Positions 41,808 through 50,406 of a stretch of 64,000 nt of DNA are shown one piece after another. This DNA comes from Pseudodesulfovibrio sp. (GTDB taxonomy: Bacteria; Desulfobacterota; Desulfovibrionia; Desulfovibrionales; Desulfovibrionaceae). The stretch is taken from positions 1,375,029 through 1,439,028 of the forward strand of contig JADGEX010000001.1 in assembly GCA_016744135.1 (NCBI GenBank), read 5' to 3'. The first letter of the stretch is position 1. Each line of letters starts with the position of its first letter. Position numbers and translations under genes: made by a program. The notes under the pieces are model-generated. The model was given only the letters and a program-made list of their open reading frames with translations. It had not been told where the DNA came from and ran no database searches.

Positions 41808-42656
41808 ATGGGTAAGCTTATCAAAGAAAAAGGCGGAAAAGGCAGACTGCACATTGACACTCCCCTACTAGGTGAATCTCTGGTTGGCAAAGCTCTACTC
41901 AGAAGCACTGAATCTGAAGAATACTTCCGTATGCAGCCGGAGGTAAATGTACTCAAGATCGGCGGCCAGTCCATCATGGATCGTGGTGCCAAAGCACTGT
42001 TCCCCATTCTTGAAGAATTGGTAAAAGCCAAAGAAAAACACAAAATTCTGCTCATGTGCGGCGGCGGTACCCGCGCAAGACATGTTTATAATATTGGCAT
42101 TGACCTGGGAATGCCCACGGGTGTGCTGTCCAAACTAGGCGACAAGGTCTCTGCCCAGAATGCTGAAATGCTTTCTGTTCTCTTGGCAAAACATGGCGGG
42201 GCCATGATCGGTCATGGAGCCCACCTTGAACAGTTGCACATGTATTGCCAGCAAGGATACCTGCCCATCACCACTGGTATTCCGCCTTATGGATTCTTTG
42301 AACATCCGGCAGAAATCGGCTCAATCCCGCCCCACCGCACCGACTCGGGAGCCTGCCTGCTAGCCGAGAACATCGGCGCCAAGTCCCTCATCTACCTGAA
42401 GGACGAGAAAGGTATGTACGAGAACGATCCCAAAAAGGGCAATCGTGATACCATGAAGTTCTTCGACAAAATCCACGTGGATGAACTCATTGAAATGGAC
42501 CTTGAAGATCTTATCGTGGAACGCCCGGTTCTGACCTTCCTCAAAAATGCCAAAACATTGAAGTCCTTTCAGATCATCGACGTCCTGCGCCATCCCGAGC
42601 ACCTACACGCCGCATTGGAAGGCGAACACGTCGGCACTATTATTTACAAGGATTAA
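41808..42656 (+). CDS. Molybdenum-storage-protein-like amino-acid-kinase-fold protein (MosA/MosB-like)
   Basis: A 282-residue protein from ATG 41808 (GGAGGG 6 bases upstream; a longer frame to 41739 lacks a site). VNVLKIGGQSIMDRG and LLMCGGGTRARHVYNIG are the nucleotide-binding loops of the UMP-kinase-like fold. TTGIPPYGFFEHPA and PPHRTDSGACLLAENIGA match the MoSto subunits rather than housekeeping PyrH. MoSto of Azotobacter stores molybdate or tungstate oxo-clusters with ATP; whether this protein does so is inferred. Confidence 0.78.
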   Translation: MGKLIKEKGGKGRLHIDTPLLGESLVGKALLRSTESEEYFRMQPEVNVLKIGGQSIMDRGAKALFPILEELVKAKEKHKILLMCGGGTRARHVYNIGIDLGMPTGVLSKLGDKVSAQNAEMLSVLLAKHGGAMIGHGAHLEQLHMYCQQGYLPITTGIPPYGFFEHPAEIGSIPPHRTDSGACLLAENIGAKSLIYLKDEKGMYENDPKKGNRDTMKFFDKIHVDELIEMDLEDLIVERPVLTFLKNAKTLKSFQIIDVLRHPEHLHAALEGEHVGTIIYKD

Positions 42657-42673
42657 AAGCCCCTTTCTCCAAC

Positions 42674-42709
42674 AAAAAAAGGCCGAAAGCTTATGCTTCC
42701 GGCCTTTTT
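42674..42709. terminator. Bidirectional terminator
   Basis: GGCCGAAAGC (42681-42690) and GCTTCCGGCC (42695-42704) form a stem with one mismatch, with an A-run before and a T-run after it. It serves both the Mos-like gene and the small minus-strand gene. Confidence 0.85.
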
Positions 42710-42722
42710 CACGTCAGACGAA

Positions 42723-42929
42723 CTATTTTTTTTCGCCTTCCGCCCCTTTGCCGTCACGGGTGAGATACACAACATCAGCTCCAACGTGTTCAGCAATCTC
42801 GGTCAGTTCCACCTTGCGAATACGCTTGGCGTAAATTTTCAAATCCCCACCCTGAACTCCGACAACGCGGAAACGAGGCTTCTTTTCACCTTTGTCTGAC
42901 CTGCGACGCTCTCTGACAAATATTTTCAT
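42723..42929 (-). CDS. Small basic protein of unknown function
   Basis: A 68-residue protein with AAGGAG before the ATG at 42929. The basic N-terminus KIFVRERRRSDKGEKKPRFR is followed by VVGVQGGDLKIYAKRIRKVELTEIA, a probable beta-beta-alpha fold. It ends in charged residues. The family is not recognised. Confidence 0.6.
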   Translation of the reverse strand: MKIFVRERRRSDKGEKKPRFRVVGVQGGDLKIYAKRIRKVELTEIAEHVGADVVYLTRDGKGAEGEKK

Positions 42930-43021
42930 AGCTTACTCCTTGGCATTGTGCCTTTGTGGATAATTGACTATACTAGATATATATCCTTAAAGCACATAGA
43001 GTCAAGAAGGACCTTGCAAAA

Positions 43022-43366
43022 ATGTCAAAAAAAGTTGGTGGCGCCAAGCCACAAAGATACGTTCAGCCCTCCCTGCTCATGGCTTTGAGCAGCGGCCAGT
43101 CATACGGATACCAATTAATTCACTCTATTGGAGAATATGGTTTTCTACGCGGAGACGCCCCTCCGGGCATGATATACCGCCATTTGCGGCAAATGGATGA
43201 AGAAGGACTTGTCACTTCAGAATGGGACGCAGAAGGAGATGGCCCTGCCAAGCGGGTCTACGCCATCACGCCTGAAGGATTGGAAATCCTGGACGCATGG
43301 ATTCATCACATGGAAAAACAGAGAGATCGACTCGACAGCTTTATTGCGCGGTACCGGCAAAAGTAG
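43022..43366 (+). CDS. PadR-family transcriptional regulator
   Basis: A 114-residue protein with the winged helix of PadR: SLLMALSSGQSYGYQLIHSI near residue 17, GMIYRHLRQMDEEGLVTSEW in the recognition helix, and KRVYAITPEGLEILDAWI. The C-terminal helix is short. Its ligand is unknown. The last 26 bases overlap the oppositely directed TiaS-like gene. Confidence 0.85.
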   Translation: MSKKVGGAKPQRYVQPSLLMALSSGQSYGYQLIHSIGEYGFLRGDAPPGMIYRHLRQMDEEGLVTSEWDAEGDGPAKRVYAITPEGLEILDAWIHHMEKQRDRLDSFIARYRQK

Positions 43367-44111
43367 CAGGTATTTCCTTTTTCATGCCCGGCCCATGCTT
43401 TTTCTTACGTTTGCCATGAGCAGTTTCCCAAACACCGTGCTGCACGTTGCGTAATTGAAGCATGGGTTGTCCTGCCCAAAGCGAAGGACGAATCCAGTTG
43501 GCATCGATCACTACGTCTTCAGGTTGCGGGACCAATGGGTCTCGGTCGACCGACACGACACTGATTCCGGCGTCTGTCAGGTCGTGAACACGAAGGCGTG
43601 CAGGCAGATCGCGAAGCACTCCGTATTCGATGAATCGTCCACACCAGCCGTATTTGGTCAGCCCTACGGCAGCCAATGCGCCAATGATGCCATCGTTCGT
43701 GCCGCCCAATCCGTAGAGTTCAATATCTCCAGCCGTCCGCATGGCGTCCTTCTGGGTCACTTTCCGACTCGTGACCAGTTGGCTGTATGCAACAACGTCC
43801 GAAGTGACATCTGATTCTTGGACGAGGCACAGCCCCGGATCACTACCGGGTGCACAATGGATTTCAAGGTGTTCTATCGCCAAACGACGCAAAGTATCGA
43901 GCAAACCAGCATCAGCCATATCAACGATAGCGCAGGCTGAACTGTTATTAGATGTAAACGGGATATTCTCGAGACGTGGAAGTTGATGCCGAACGATGCC
44001 TCGCAAAGAGAAACCATCGGGAAGCTTATAGCCAAATTCCCGCACCAGACGCCCTGTTCCCATAGGCGCATCGTGATCATCCGTATCGTCGAAACCAAGA
44101 TATATCCGCAC
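43341..44111 (-). CDS. TiaS-like protein (tRNA-Ile agmatinyltransferase N-terminal type)
   Basis: From GTG 44111, with GGAGG 6 bases upstream, this is a 256-residue protein; an ATG at 44150 in the same frame lies before that site. IYLGFDDTDDHDAPMGTGRL is the FDDTD motif of archaeal TiaS, and NIPFTSNNSSACAIVDM and GGTNDGIIGALAAVGL follow it. Archaeal TiaS is longer and has OB-fold and zinc domains; those are absent here. Bacteria use TilS for this tRNA change, so the real function is probably different. Confidence 0.65.
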   Translation of the reverse strand: MRIYLGFDDTDDHDAPMGTGRLVREFGYKLPDGFSLRGIVRHQLPRLENIPFTSNNSSACAIVDMADAGLLDTLRRLAIEHLEIHCAPGSDPGLCLVQESDVTSDVVAYSQLVTSRKVTQKDAMRTAGDIELYGLGGTNDGIIGALAAVGLTKYGWCGRFIEYGVLRDLPARLRVHDLTDAGISVVSVDRDPLVPQPEDVVIDANWIRPSLWAGQPMLQLRNVQHGVWETAHGKRKKKHGPGMKKEIPATFAGTAQ

Positions 44112-44404
44112 AATCAGCCTCCATTTATGCTGTTGCGGGCACAATTCCACAACTCATAAGGGGAGGCAAGCGGTGTTTTCCTGCGTCGGAAATGACACTG
44201 ATAAAAGATGTATCAGGCGAGAACTAAACGGTACAGAGCGCGTTCGTAACATCGCGTCACTCTTGATGCAGCACCATGTGCCACACCCAGTGTGCGCAAT
44301 CTGCAATAGACATGCAGTGGATTGAAGGCATGTTGTAGCCGGGAACGTAATCCTGTCATGCTTTTCTTATCGACATATGCACAAAAATGATTAGGGGGAG
44401 GCTG

Positions 44405-45571
44405 TTATGCCTTAATATTTTTCACACCCAACAAAGCCAGCAGCAGAATAGCAAATGCGCACACCACTCCTCCGTAAAAAACAGCATCCATACCGAACAA
44501 GGCATAGATCATACCCATGAAAATCGGAGCGATAGTTTGTGCCAGCCGCAAAAGTAATCCATTGGCCGCCATGAACGCACCCCGCTGTTCCATGGGAGCG
44601 ATGGAAGTCAACATTGTCATGATGGTCGGAATGTTCAGCCCTTGCGCCAAACCAAAAAAAATCACAGGCACAATGACATGCCACATACCGGGCGCATGAG
44701 GCATAAGCACCATGGACAGACCGTAAAAGACAGAAGCGGCAGCCAAAAGAGCGCGTTGTCCAAAACGTTCCGCAAGCTTTCCAAGCTGAAAGGAAGCTAT
44801 GCCACTAAAGCCGGAAGCAACCAAAAAGATCATACCGATGGAGGCGGGAGAAGCCCCGTACCGAGTATCCAGCAACAAGGGAAGGTATGTCACAATAGGG
44901 CCGTAAAGAATGATGAACGTCAACAAGGTTGTCGCAAACAGCGAGAGGACCTGCCGCGTCTTCATCTGACGCAGTGCGTCAGCCATATAATCCTTGAGGC
45001 TGCCTGTACTTTTCGGTTCAGGAGCATCCATATTAAAAATAATAGCGACACCTAGGGGAATAGCCAACAAAGGAAGCAGAAATGGATAATTCCAGCCGAG
45101 CAAAGCCAAAACTCCACCCAAAGCAGGAAAGCCCGCCGTTCCCATGGCAAGAACGGACGCGTTGTACCCCATGGCCTGACCGCGCTCGCGTCCCTGATAC
45201 ATATCTCCGATCATGGTCCCGTAAATAACGCCTAGCGGCGCGGCTCCCATGCCCTGCAAAAACCGCAGAACGAGCAGTTGCTCAATATTCTGCGCAAAAA
45301 AACAGGCGCAGCCAAAACCGCCGAAGACAAAAAGAGAAGGGATCAAGATGGCCTTCCGCCCCACTCGATCCGCCATGATGCCGACCACTGGCGCAAAAAG
45401 TACGCCGGGTAAAGTAAAAACCGAAATAACCAGCCCGATCTTGGCCGGAGTGAACTGCAAACCAGTGATGAGATCCGGCAAAGCAGGGATAATACTTGAG
45501 ACACCGAGTACCGCCATCAGCGTGACGCCGAAAACGAACTGCAAATTCTTGTCGAGATATATTTTTCGCAT
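44405..45571 (-). CDS. MFS transporter
   Basis: A 388-residue membrane protein with 12 hydrophobic helices. GIMADRVGRKAILIPS is the loop 2-3 motif of drug/H+ antiporter MFS members, and LRFLQGMGAAPLGVIYGTMIG is in helix 4. A charged linker after helix 6 (MDAPEPKSTGS) is typical. The substrate cannot be read from the sequence. The 44112-44404 gap to the TiaS-like gene holds nothing obvious. Confidence 0.9.
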   Translation of the reverse strand: MRKIYLDKNLQFVFGVTLMAVLGVSSIIPALPDLITGLQFTPAKIGLVISVFTLPGVLFAPVVGIMADRVGRKAILIPSLFVFGGFGCACFFAQNIEQLLVLRFLQGMGAAPLGVIYGTMIGDMYQGRERGQAMGYNASVLAMGTAGFPALGGVLALLGWNYPFLLPLLAIPLGVAIIFNMDAPEPKSTGSLKDYMADALRQMKTRQVLSLFATTLLTFIILYGPIVTYLPLLLDTRYGASPASIGMIFLVASGFSGIASFQLGKLAERFGQRALLAAASVFYGLSMVLMPHAPGMWHVIVPVIFFGLAQGLNIPTIMTMLTSIAPMEQRGAFMAANGLLLRLAQTIAPIFMGMIYALFGMDAVFYGGVVCAFAILLLALLGVKNIKA

Positions 45572-45580
45572 GAAATCCGG

Positions 45581-46741
45581 CTAAATAGCTGCGTCGAGCA
45601 ACATGTTGTCCCGATGGACTGCCTCGTCGAAGGCAAGAGGACCGAGGATGGAGGCGAGTTCGTCCGTATGTTTTCCCTTGATGCGAATGAGTTCGTCAGC
45701 CGAGAAATTGGACTGTCCTACGCCAAGTTCCTCGCCTTCAAGCGTCTTGATGAAAACCAATGCTCCACGTTCAAAACACCCGTCCACCGCACTTATGCCG
45801 ATGGGCAGCAGGGATTTCCCCTTGGTCAAAAGCGCGTTGGCAGCACCTCTATCAACCAGTATGGAACCAGCCGGATCATCATGATAGGCGAGCCAAAATT
45901 TCTTGCTGGAAACAACATGTTCACGAGGTAGAACAAGCGTTCCCTTGTTCTCGCTTTCAAGAGCTGCCACAATATCAAACTCGCCTTTGCCAGAAACAAT
46001 GAAGGTAGGCACACCCAATTGGGCGGCACGGCGTGCGGCACGGAGCTTGGAGTACATGCCACCGGTTCCAACCAAAGTCTTGCCGTCACACATGGATTCC
46101 AAATCAAGAGCACAAATATTTTCGATGGTCGGCATGGACTGTGCGTCCGGATTATTTTCTGGATTTTTGTCGAACACCCCGTCAGCCGATGTCAAATTGA
46201 TAAACAGATCGGCACCGACCAATCCCAGACACATAGCGCCCAGGGTATCATTATCTCCAAACTCCAACTCACGGATGGACACAGTGTCATTTTCATTAAC
46301 GATGGGAATCACGCCCCACTCAAGCAATCGCTCCATGGTGTTCCGTGCATTGAGAAACCGACGACGAAATTTGAGACCACTTCGTGTCAGCAGCATCTGC
46401 GCTGTAACTTTTCCATGAGCGGCAAAGGCTTCGTCATAGTCGTGCATCAGTCGCCCTTGACCAATGGCCGAAGCGGCCTGACGCGTTGCCATATCCTTAT
46501 AATCCTTGCCATGTTTGCAAGCATTATCCGCGATACGCTGTCGACCGGCTGCGACTGCGCCGGACGTGACAAGCACCACGTCCATACCGCTGTCGCTCAA
46601 TTCGGAAAGCTGCCTTGCAAGTCGTTCAATAGCATCAGGATTCAAGCCGTGTCCTGTCGTGACCACGGCAGAACCGACCTTGACCACCACACGCCGGGCT
46701 TTGCCAAGCAGGGAATGTCTGTTTACATCATTCTTCGTCAT
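45581..46741 (-). CDS. proB: Glutamate 5-kinase
   Basis: A 386-residue protein from ATG 46741 (GTG 46750 is 9 bases upstream). The kinase domain has VVVKVGSAVVT, VTSGAVAAGRQ and NENDTVS; GTGGMYSKLRAARRAAQLGV is near 215. A C-terminal PUA domain is present (about 275-365). It makes glutamyl phosphate for proline synthesis. It follows the MFS gene, but in many bacteria it is next to obgE, as nearly here. Confidence 0.94.
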   Translation of the reverse strand: MTKNDVNRHSLLGKARRVVVKVGSAVVTTGHGLNPDAIERLARQLSELSDSGMDVVLVTSGAVAAGRQRIADNACKHGKDYKDMATRQAASAIGQGRLMHDYDEAFAAHGKVTAQMLLTRSGLKFRRRFLNARNTMERLLEWGVIPIVNENDTVSIRELEFGDNDTLGAMCLGLVGADLFINLTSADGVFDKNPENNPDAQSMPTIENICALDLESMCDGKTLVGTGGMYSKLRAARRAAQLGVPTFIVSGKGEFDIVAALESENKGTLVLPREHVVSSKKFWLAYHDDPAGSILVDRGAANALLTKGKSLLPIGISAVDGCFERGALVFIKTLEGEELGVGQSNFSADELIRIKGKHTDELASILGPLAFDEAVHRDNMLLDAAI

Positions 46742-46957
46742 GGGGGGCACGGTACAGCAACATCATGGGTTTGAAAAGTGTTCGCTTTGAGTAGTAGCGG
46801 GCTTGAAGGATGAGGAAGAAAGTCTATTTTGGTGGGCGTTGCGTGCTTCGCAGTGAAAATGCAAACGGCATTGTTTCAAAGGTTTCGCCTTTACGGCGAC
46901 CTGCTTTTTTTGAGGCGAAAAAAAGGAGGCAAAAAACGCCTTCTTCGGTGTGAGCCT

Positions 46958-47072
46958 GATAGCGGACCTAAGAGCCTGTACGCGGCTTTACTGCCCGACA
47001 GGATTGTCTGTGGTACAGACACTCGGTCGGGCCACGCTTCGCCGCGCGGGACAGGCTCTAAGGCCCGCTATC
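46958..47072. repeat. Long nested palindromic element
   Basis: Four stems nest inside one another: 46958-46979 with 47051-47072 (20 of 22 pairs); CGCGGC 46981-46986 with GCCGCG 47041-47046; GCCCGAC 46993-46999 with GTCGGGC 47026-47032; GTCTGT 47006-47011 with ACAGAC 47015-47020. It lies in a non-coding stretch 46742-47844. An RNA from either strand would fold into one long hairpin. Confidence 0.7.
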
Positions 47073-47295
47073 AATTGTTCGTCGATGTAAGGGGCTTCTC
47101 GTTGTAGGTGCTCATCTTTGATTCTAGGTTCTTCGATAACCATACTTAATTTTTGAATCTTACTTCATCCCCTTTTTTGACTCAGACTCTTCGACAACCA
47201 TGAACAATTAACATTTCAATGCTATCTTTCCCTCAAAGGTTCTTTTTCCCAATCAAACACAAACTTAATCAGCTCTTCGCTCACCATAGAGGGCC

Positions 47296-47317
47296 TTGGG
47301 GTGCCCCAGCACCCCAA
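47296..47317. repeat. GC-rich hairpin repeat, copy 1
   Basis: TTGGGGTGC (47296-47304) and GCACCCCAA (47309-47317) form a 9-bp hairpin. A close relative lies at 47628-47647; both are preceded by GCC and followed by CA. Confidence 0.5.
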
Positions 47318-47627
47318 CACCGCTCTCCCTCCGAAGACAACTTCTTCCTCCCAACCAGACGAAGACCGATCCCAGCCCTTGATCGGCGGCTTAGAAGCTG
47401 ACCAATCGAAGAAGGCGGCTCTCGTCAGGGAATCAGGCAATTTGTCTTAAACTGAAGGATGAGGTGAAAGGCAAAGCTTATACTTTTAATAGGGTGGAGC
47501 CGACTCGATTGGATCAGATTCTTACCGCCGATCATGGGGGCGGCCAAGCTAGCGAGCCGAGTTTTTTGGTTCTTTTTGGGGCGGCTCAGCCAAAAAGATC
47601 CGCCGCCCGCGCAGGGCATGGAAAGCC

Positions 47628-47647
47628 TTGGGTGCTTCAGCACCCAA
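47628..47647. repeat. GC-rich hairpin repeat, copy 2
   Basis: TTGGGTGC (47628-47635) and GCACCCAA (47640-47647) form an 8-bp hairpin with loop TTCA, in the same direction as the copy at 47296. Confidence 0.5.
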
Positions 47648-47676
47648 CAATGACTCTCGCCGAAGGCGTATCTTTC

Positions 47677-47703
47677 AAAAAAAAGGCCGCTTCCAAAGCG
47701 GCC
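47677..47703 (-). terminator. Terminator on the minus strand, downstream of dxs
   Basis: On the minus strand, GGCCGCTT and AAGCGGCC (47703-47696 and 47692-47685) enclose TGG and are followed by eight T. The first minus-strand gene upstream of it is dxs at 48487, so a dxs transcript ending here would run antisense through the YchJ-like gene. Confidence 0.5.
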
Positions 47704-47844
47704 ATCCTTGCTTATTATTTCCCATCAGACTTTAAACCCCGACTACTTCAGGCTCGCTGCTCGAAGCGACTCAATCATTACTCATTGACACTCACCAACA
47801 AATCTCTACAATCCGCGAACCAAACTCAAACCGAGGGAAGCAAT

Positions 47845-48333
47845 ATGTCTCAAAAATGCCCATGCGGCTCCGGCAAAGAAACCGCCCAATGCTGCACCCC
47901 CTATATTTCCGGTAAGGCCGACGCGCCCACAGCCGAAGCGCTCATGCGCGCAAGGTATTCCGCATACGTGCTCAACGAACTGGACTACCTGAAGGTAAGT
48001 CTCGCACCCGAGACCCTGAAAGGTCACGACGAAGAATCCGTTCGCGAATGGTCTGAAAAGGCTGAATGGCTTGGCCTGACCGTCCATGACACTTGGGCTG
48101 GTCTTGAAGATGATACCGACGGTATCGTGGAATTCTCTGCCAACTACGCCATCGATGGAGAGGAACTTTCTCACCGCGAACGCAGTCACTTCCGCAAGGA
48201 TGACGGCAAATGGTATTATGTAGATGGCGATATGGTTTCCGGTCCGCCTGTCCGCAAAGAACCCAAGGTAGGCCGCAATGAGCCATGCCCATGCGGTTCC
48301 GGAAAAAAATTCAAGAAGTGCTGCGGCCGTTAA
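47845..48333 (+). CDS. YchJ/UPF0225-like protein with two SEC-C motifs
   Basis: From ATG 47845, with GAGGGAAG upstream, this is a 162-residue protein. An open frame to 47464 lies in the repeat-rich gap and is not supported. [13 protein letters not shown] at the N-terminus and [13 protein letters not shown] at the C-terminus are SEC-C zinc motifs; between them is an NTF2-like YchJ middle domain ([17 protein letters not shown] near 33). Its cellular role is not known. Confidence 0.88.
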   Translation: MSQKCPCGSGKETAQCCTPYISGKADAPTAEALMRARYSAYVLNELDYLKVSLAPETLKGHDEESVREWSEKAEWLGLTVHDTWAGLEDDTDGIVEFSANYAIDGEELSHRERSHFRKDDGKWYYVDGDMVSGPPVRKEPKVGRNEPCPCGSGKKFKKCCGR

Positions 48334-48486
48334 CCTAAACGACCAAAGTCATTAGGCTGAACTAAAGGCCTTTTCCGACACCGGAACGGGCCAATCAGCT
48401 ACTCTTGTCTATGATACCAACGCACATTTACGCTGACGAAATGGACGTTGAAACAATCCTCTGCCAACGAATTGCACCAGTCAGGA

Positions 48487-50385
48487 TTATTCACATAAAG
48501 AACGCATAGCCCGCTTTATACCAGCTTTGTCGATGCCCAACATGGATCGCAATTCTTTTTGCGTACCGTGTTCAACAAACTCATCCGGTATACCAAGTTG
48601 ACGGACCATCTTGTCTCGCAAAGCATCATGTCCGGCTAACAATTCAAGAACGGCAGAACCAAAACCTCCGGCCTCAGCATTTTCTTCCACCAATAAGATA
48701 CGCTCAAACCGTTCCGCCAACTCCAGCAGTTGTTTTTCAGGCAAAGGCTTGACGAACCGACTGTTGAAAACCGCCACATCCAATCCATCTTTTGCCAGCT
48801 CCATGGCCGCTTCCACGGCAGGATAAACCCGCGAACCGATGGTAATGATAATTGCATCCTTTCCATCGTGCATGAGCTCCCCTTTACCTATGGCAATTTT
48901 TCTGGGAGTCTTTGACACCTTGGCTCCGACACCGGTACCACGCGGGTATCGCATGGCGCACGGGCCGTCATACGCAAAAGCCGTAGCCATCATCTGGGCA
49001 AGCTCCGCTTCATCCTTGGGAGCCATAACCACAAGATTCGGGACCTGTCGCAAAAAGCTCATGTCAAACGCACCATGATGTGTGGCACCGTCTTCGCCAA
49101 CAAGACCGCCACGATCAAGAAAGAAATTCACATTCAGATTCTGCAAACAAACATCGTGAATGATTTGATCATAGGCCCGTTGCAGGAAAGTGGAATAGAT
49201 AGCTACTGCGGGCTTGAAGCCCTGTGTAGCCAATCCGGCTGCAAACGTGACCGCATGCTGTTCACAGATTCCAACATCCACGAAACGCTCCGGGAACTGC
49301 TCATAAAAACATTCGGTACCAGTGCCTTCGGGCATGGCGGCGGTGATGGCCATGATGGACTCATCCTTCTCTGCCAAAGCGCACAGTGTGGACCCGAAAA
49401 TGGACGTATAGGATGGCAGCCCGGAACCTGAAAATTTACGAGCCAAACCGGTTTCGGGAATAAATTTACCGACCCCGTGATAGTGGGAGGGATCAGACTC
49501 CGCCGGTTCATACCCCTTACCCTTCTTGGTCATGACGTGCACGAGCACAGGCTTGTCGAGCTTCTTGATCTCTTCAAAAACCTTAACCATCTTGGCCGTA
49601 TCGTGCCCGTCAATAGGACCGACATAGGTAAAATGGAATGCCTCGAATAAAATACCGGGGGTAAAAAAAGATTTCACAGAATCGCCATAGCGCTTGGCGT
49701 ATCCAGCCAGATCATCACCAATCTTGGGAATAGTTGCGAGCAGTCCTTCCACATCGCTCTTCAACCGCTGCAAAAATGGCGTGGTCATCTTGCGACTCAA
49801 AAACTGAGATAATGCACCCACGTTTTTGGAAATGGACATCTCGTTATCATTGAGAACCACAACCATCTTGCGACCAAGATCACCCGCCTGATTCAACCCC
49901 TCAAAAGCCAATCCGGCTGTGAGAGAACCATCCCCGATAACCGCGATAACTTCGTTATCATCACCCTTGAGGTCGCGCGCCATAGCCATGCCAAGCGCAG
50001 CGGAAATGGATGTGGAGGAATGGCCCACGCCAAAATGGTCATACTTGGACTCGGCCATACGAGGAAACCCGCTGAGCCCACCCTTTTGACGCAGCGTCGA
50101 AAATTCCTTGAGCCGTCCAGTGAGTAATTTATGGGCGTACGCCTGATGCCCAACGTCCCAGACCAGTTTGTCCTTATCAAGGTCGTATGACTTGAACAAA
50201 GCAAGAGTCAGTTCAACAACACCAAGACAAGGCGCAAGATGCCCACCGTGGTCGGACACCTGACTGATGATAATGTCACGCAATTCCTGGGCGAGAACAT
50301 CAAGTTCGTCACCTTCCAGACCGTGAACATCATTGGGCTTATTTATTTTAGACAGAATCTCTGTCTTCATGGGGTCTTTTATCAT
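48487..50385 (-). CDS. dxs: 1-deoxy-D-xylulose-5-phosphate synthase
   Basis: A 632-residue TPP enzyme. GDGSLTAGLAFEGLNQAG near residue 151 is the TPP-binding motif, HYHGVGKF lies near 303, and the transketolase-like ending is RYPRGTG and EHGTQKELRSMLG. It makes DXP from pyruvate and glyceraldehyde 3-phosphate, the first step of the MEP isoprenoid pathway. ispG of the same pathway is at 58333. It follows ispA in the xse/isp operon. Confidence 0.96.
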   Translation of the reverse strand: MIKDPMKTEILSKINKPNDVHGLEGDELDVLAQELRDIIISQVSDHGGHLAPCLGVVELTLALFKSYDLDKDKLVWDVGHQAYAHKLLTGRLKEFSTLRQKGGLSGFPRMAESKYDHFGVGHSSTSISAALGMAMARDLKGDDNEVIAVIGDGSLTAGLAFEGLNQAGDLGRKMVVVLNDNEMSISKNVGALSQFLSRKMTTPFLQRLKSDVEGLLATIPKIGDDLAGYAKRYGDSVKSFFTPGILFEAFHFTYVGPIDGHDTAKMVKVFEEIKKLDKPVLVHVMTKKGKGYEPAESDPSHYHGVGKFIPETGLARKFSGSGLPSYTSIFGSTLCALAEKDESIMAITAAMPEGTGTECFYEQFPERFVDVGICEQHAVTFAAGLATQGFKPAVAIYSTFLQRAYDQIIHDVCLQNLNVNFFLDRGGLVGEDGATHHGAFDMSFLRQVPNLVVMAPKDEAELAQMMATAFAYDGPCAMRYPRGTGVGAKVSKTPRKIAIGKGELMHDGKDAIIITIGSRVYPAVEAAMELAKDGLDVAVFNSRFVKPLPEKQLLELAERFERILLVEENAEAGGFGSAVLELLAGHDALRDKMVRQLGIPDEFVEHGTQKELRSMLGIDKAGIKRAMRSLCE

Positions 50386-50406
50386 AAGGGATAAACTTTA
50401 TTCCAA

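Noticed and set aside
47222-47643. Minus-strand frames at 47222-47440 and 47425-47643
   Set aside because: They read through hairpin repeats, have no ribosome-binding sites and show no protein-like pattern.
47464-47844. N-terminal extension of the YchJ-like gene
   Set aside because: The extension covers repeats and a minus-strand terminator; the family starts with the SEC-C motif at 47845.
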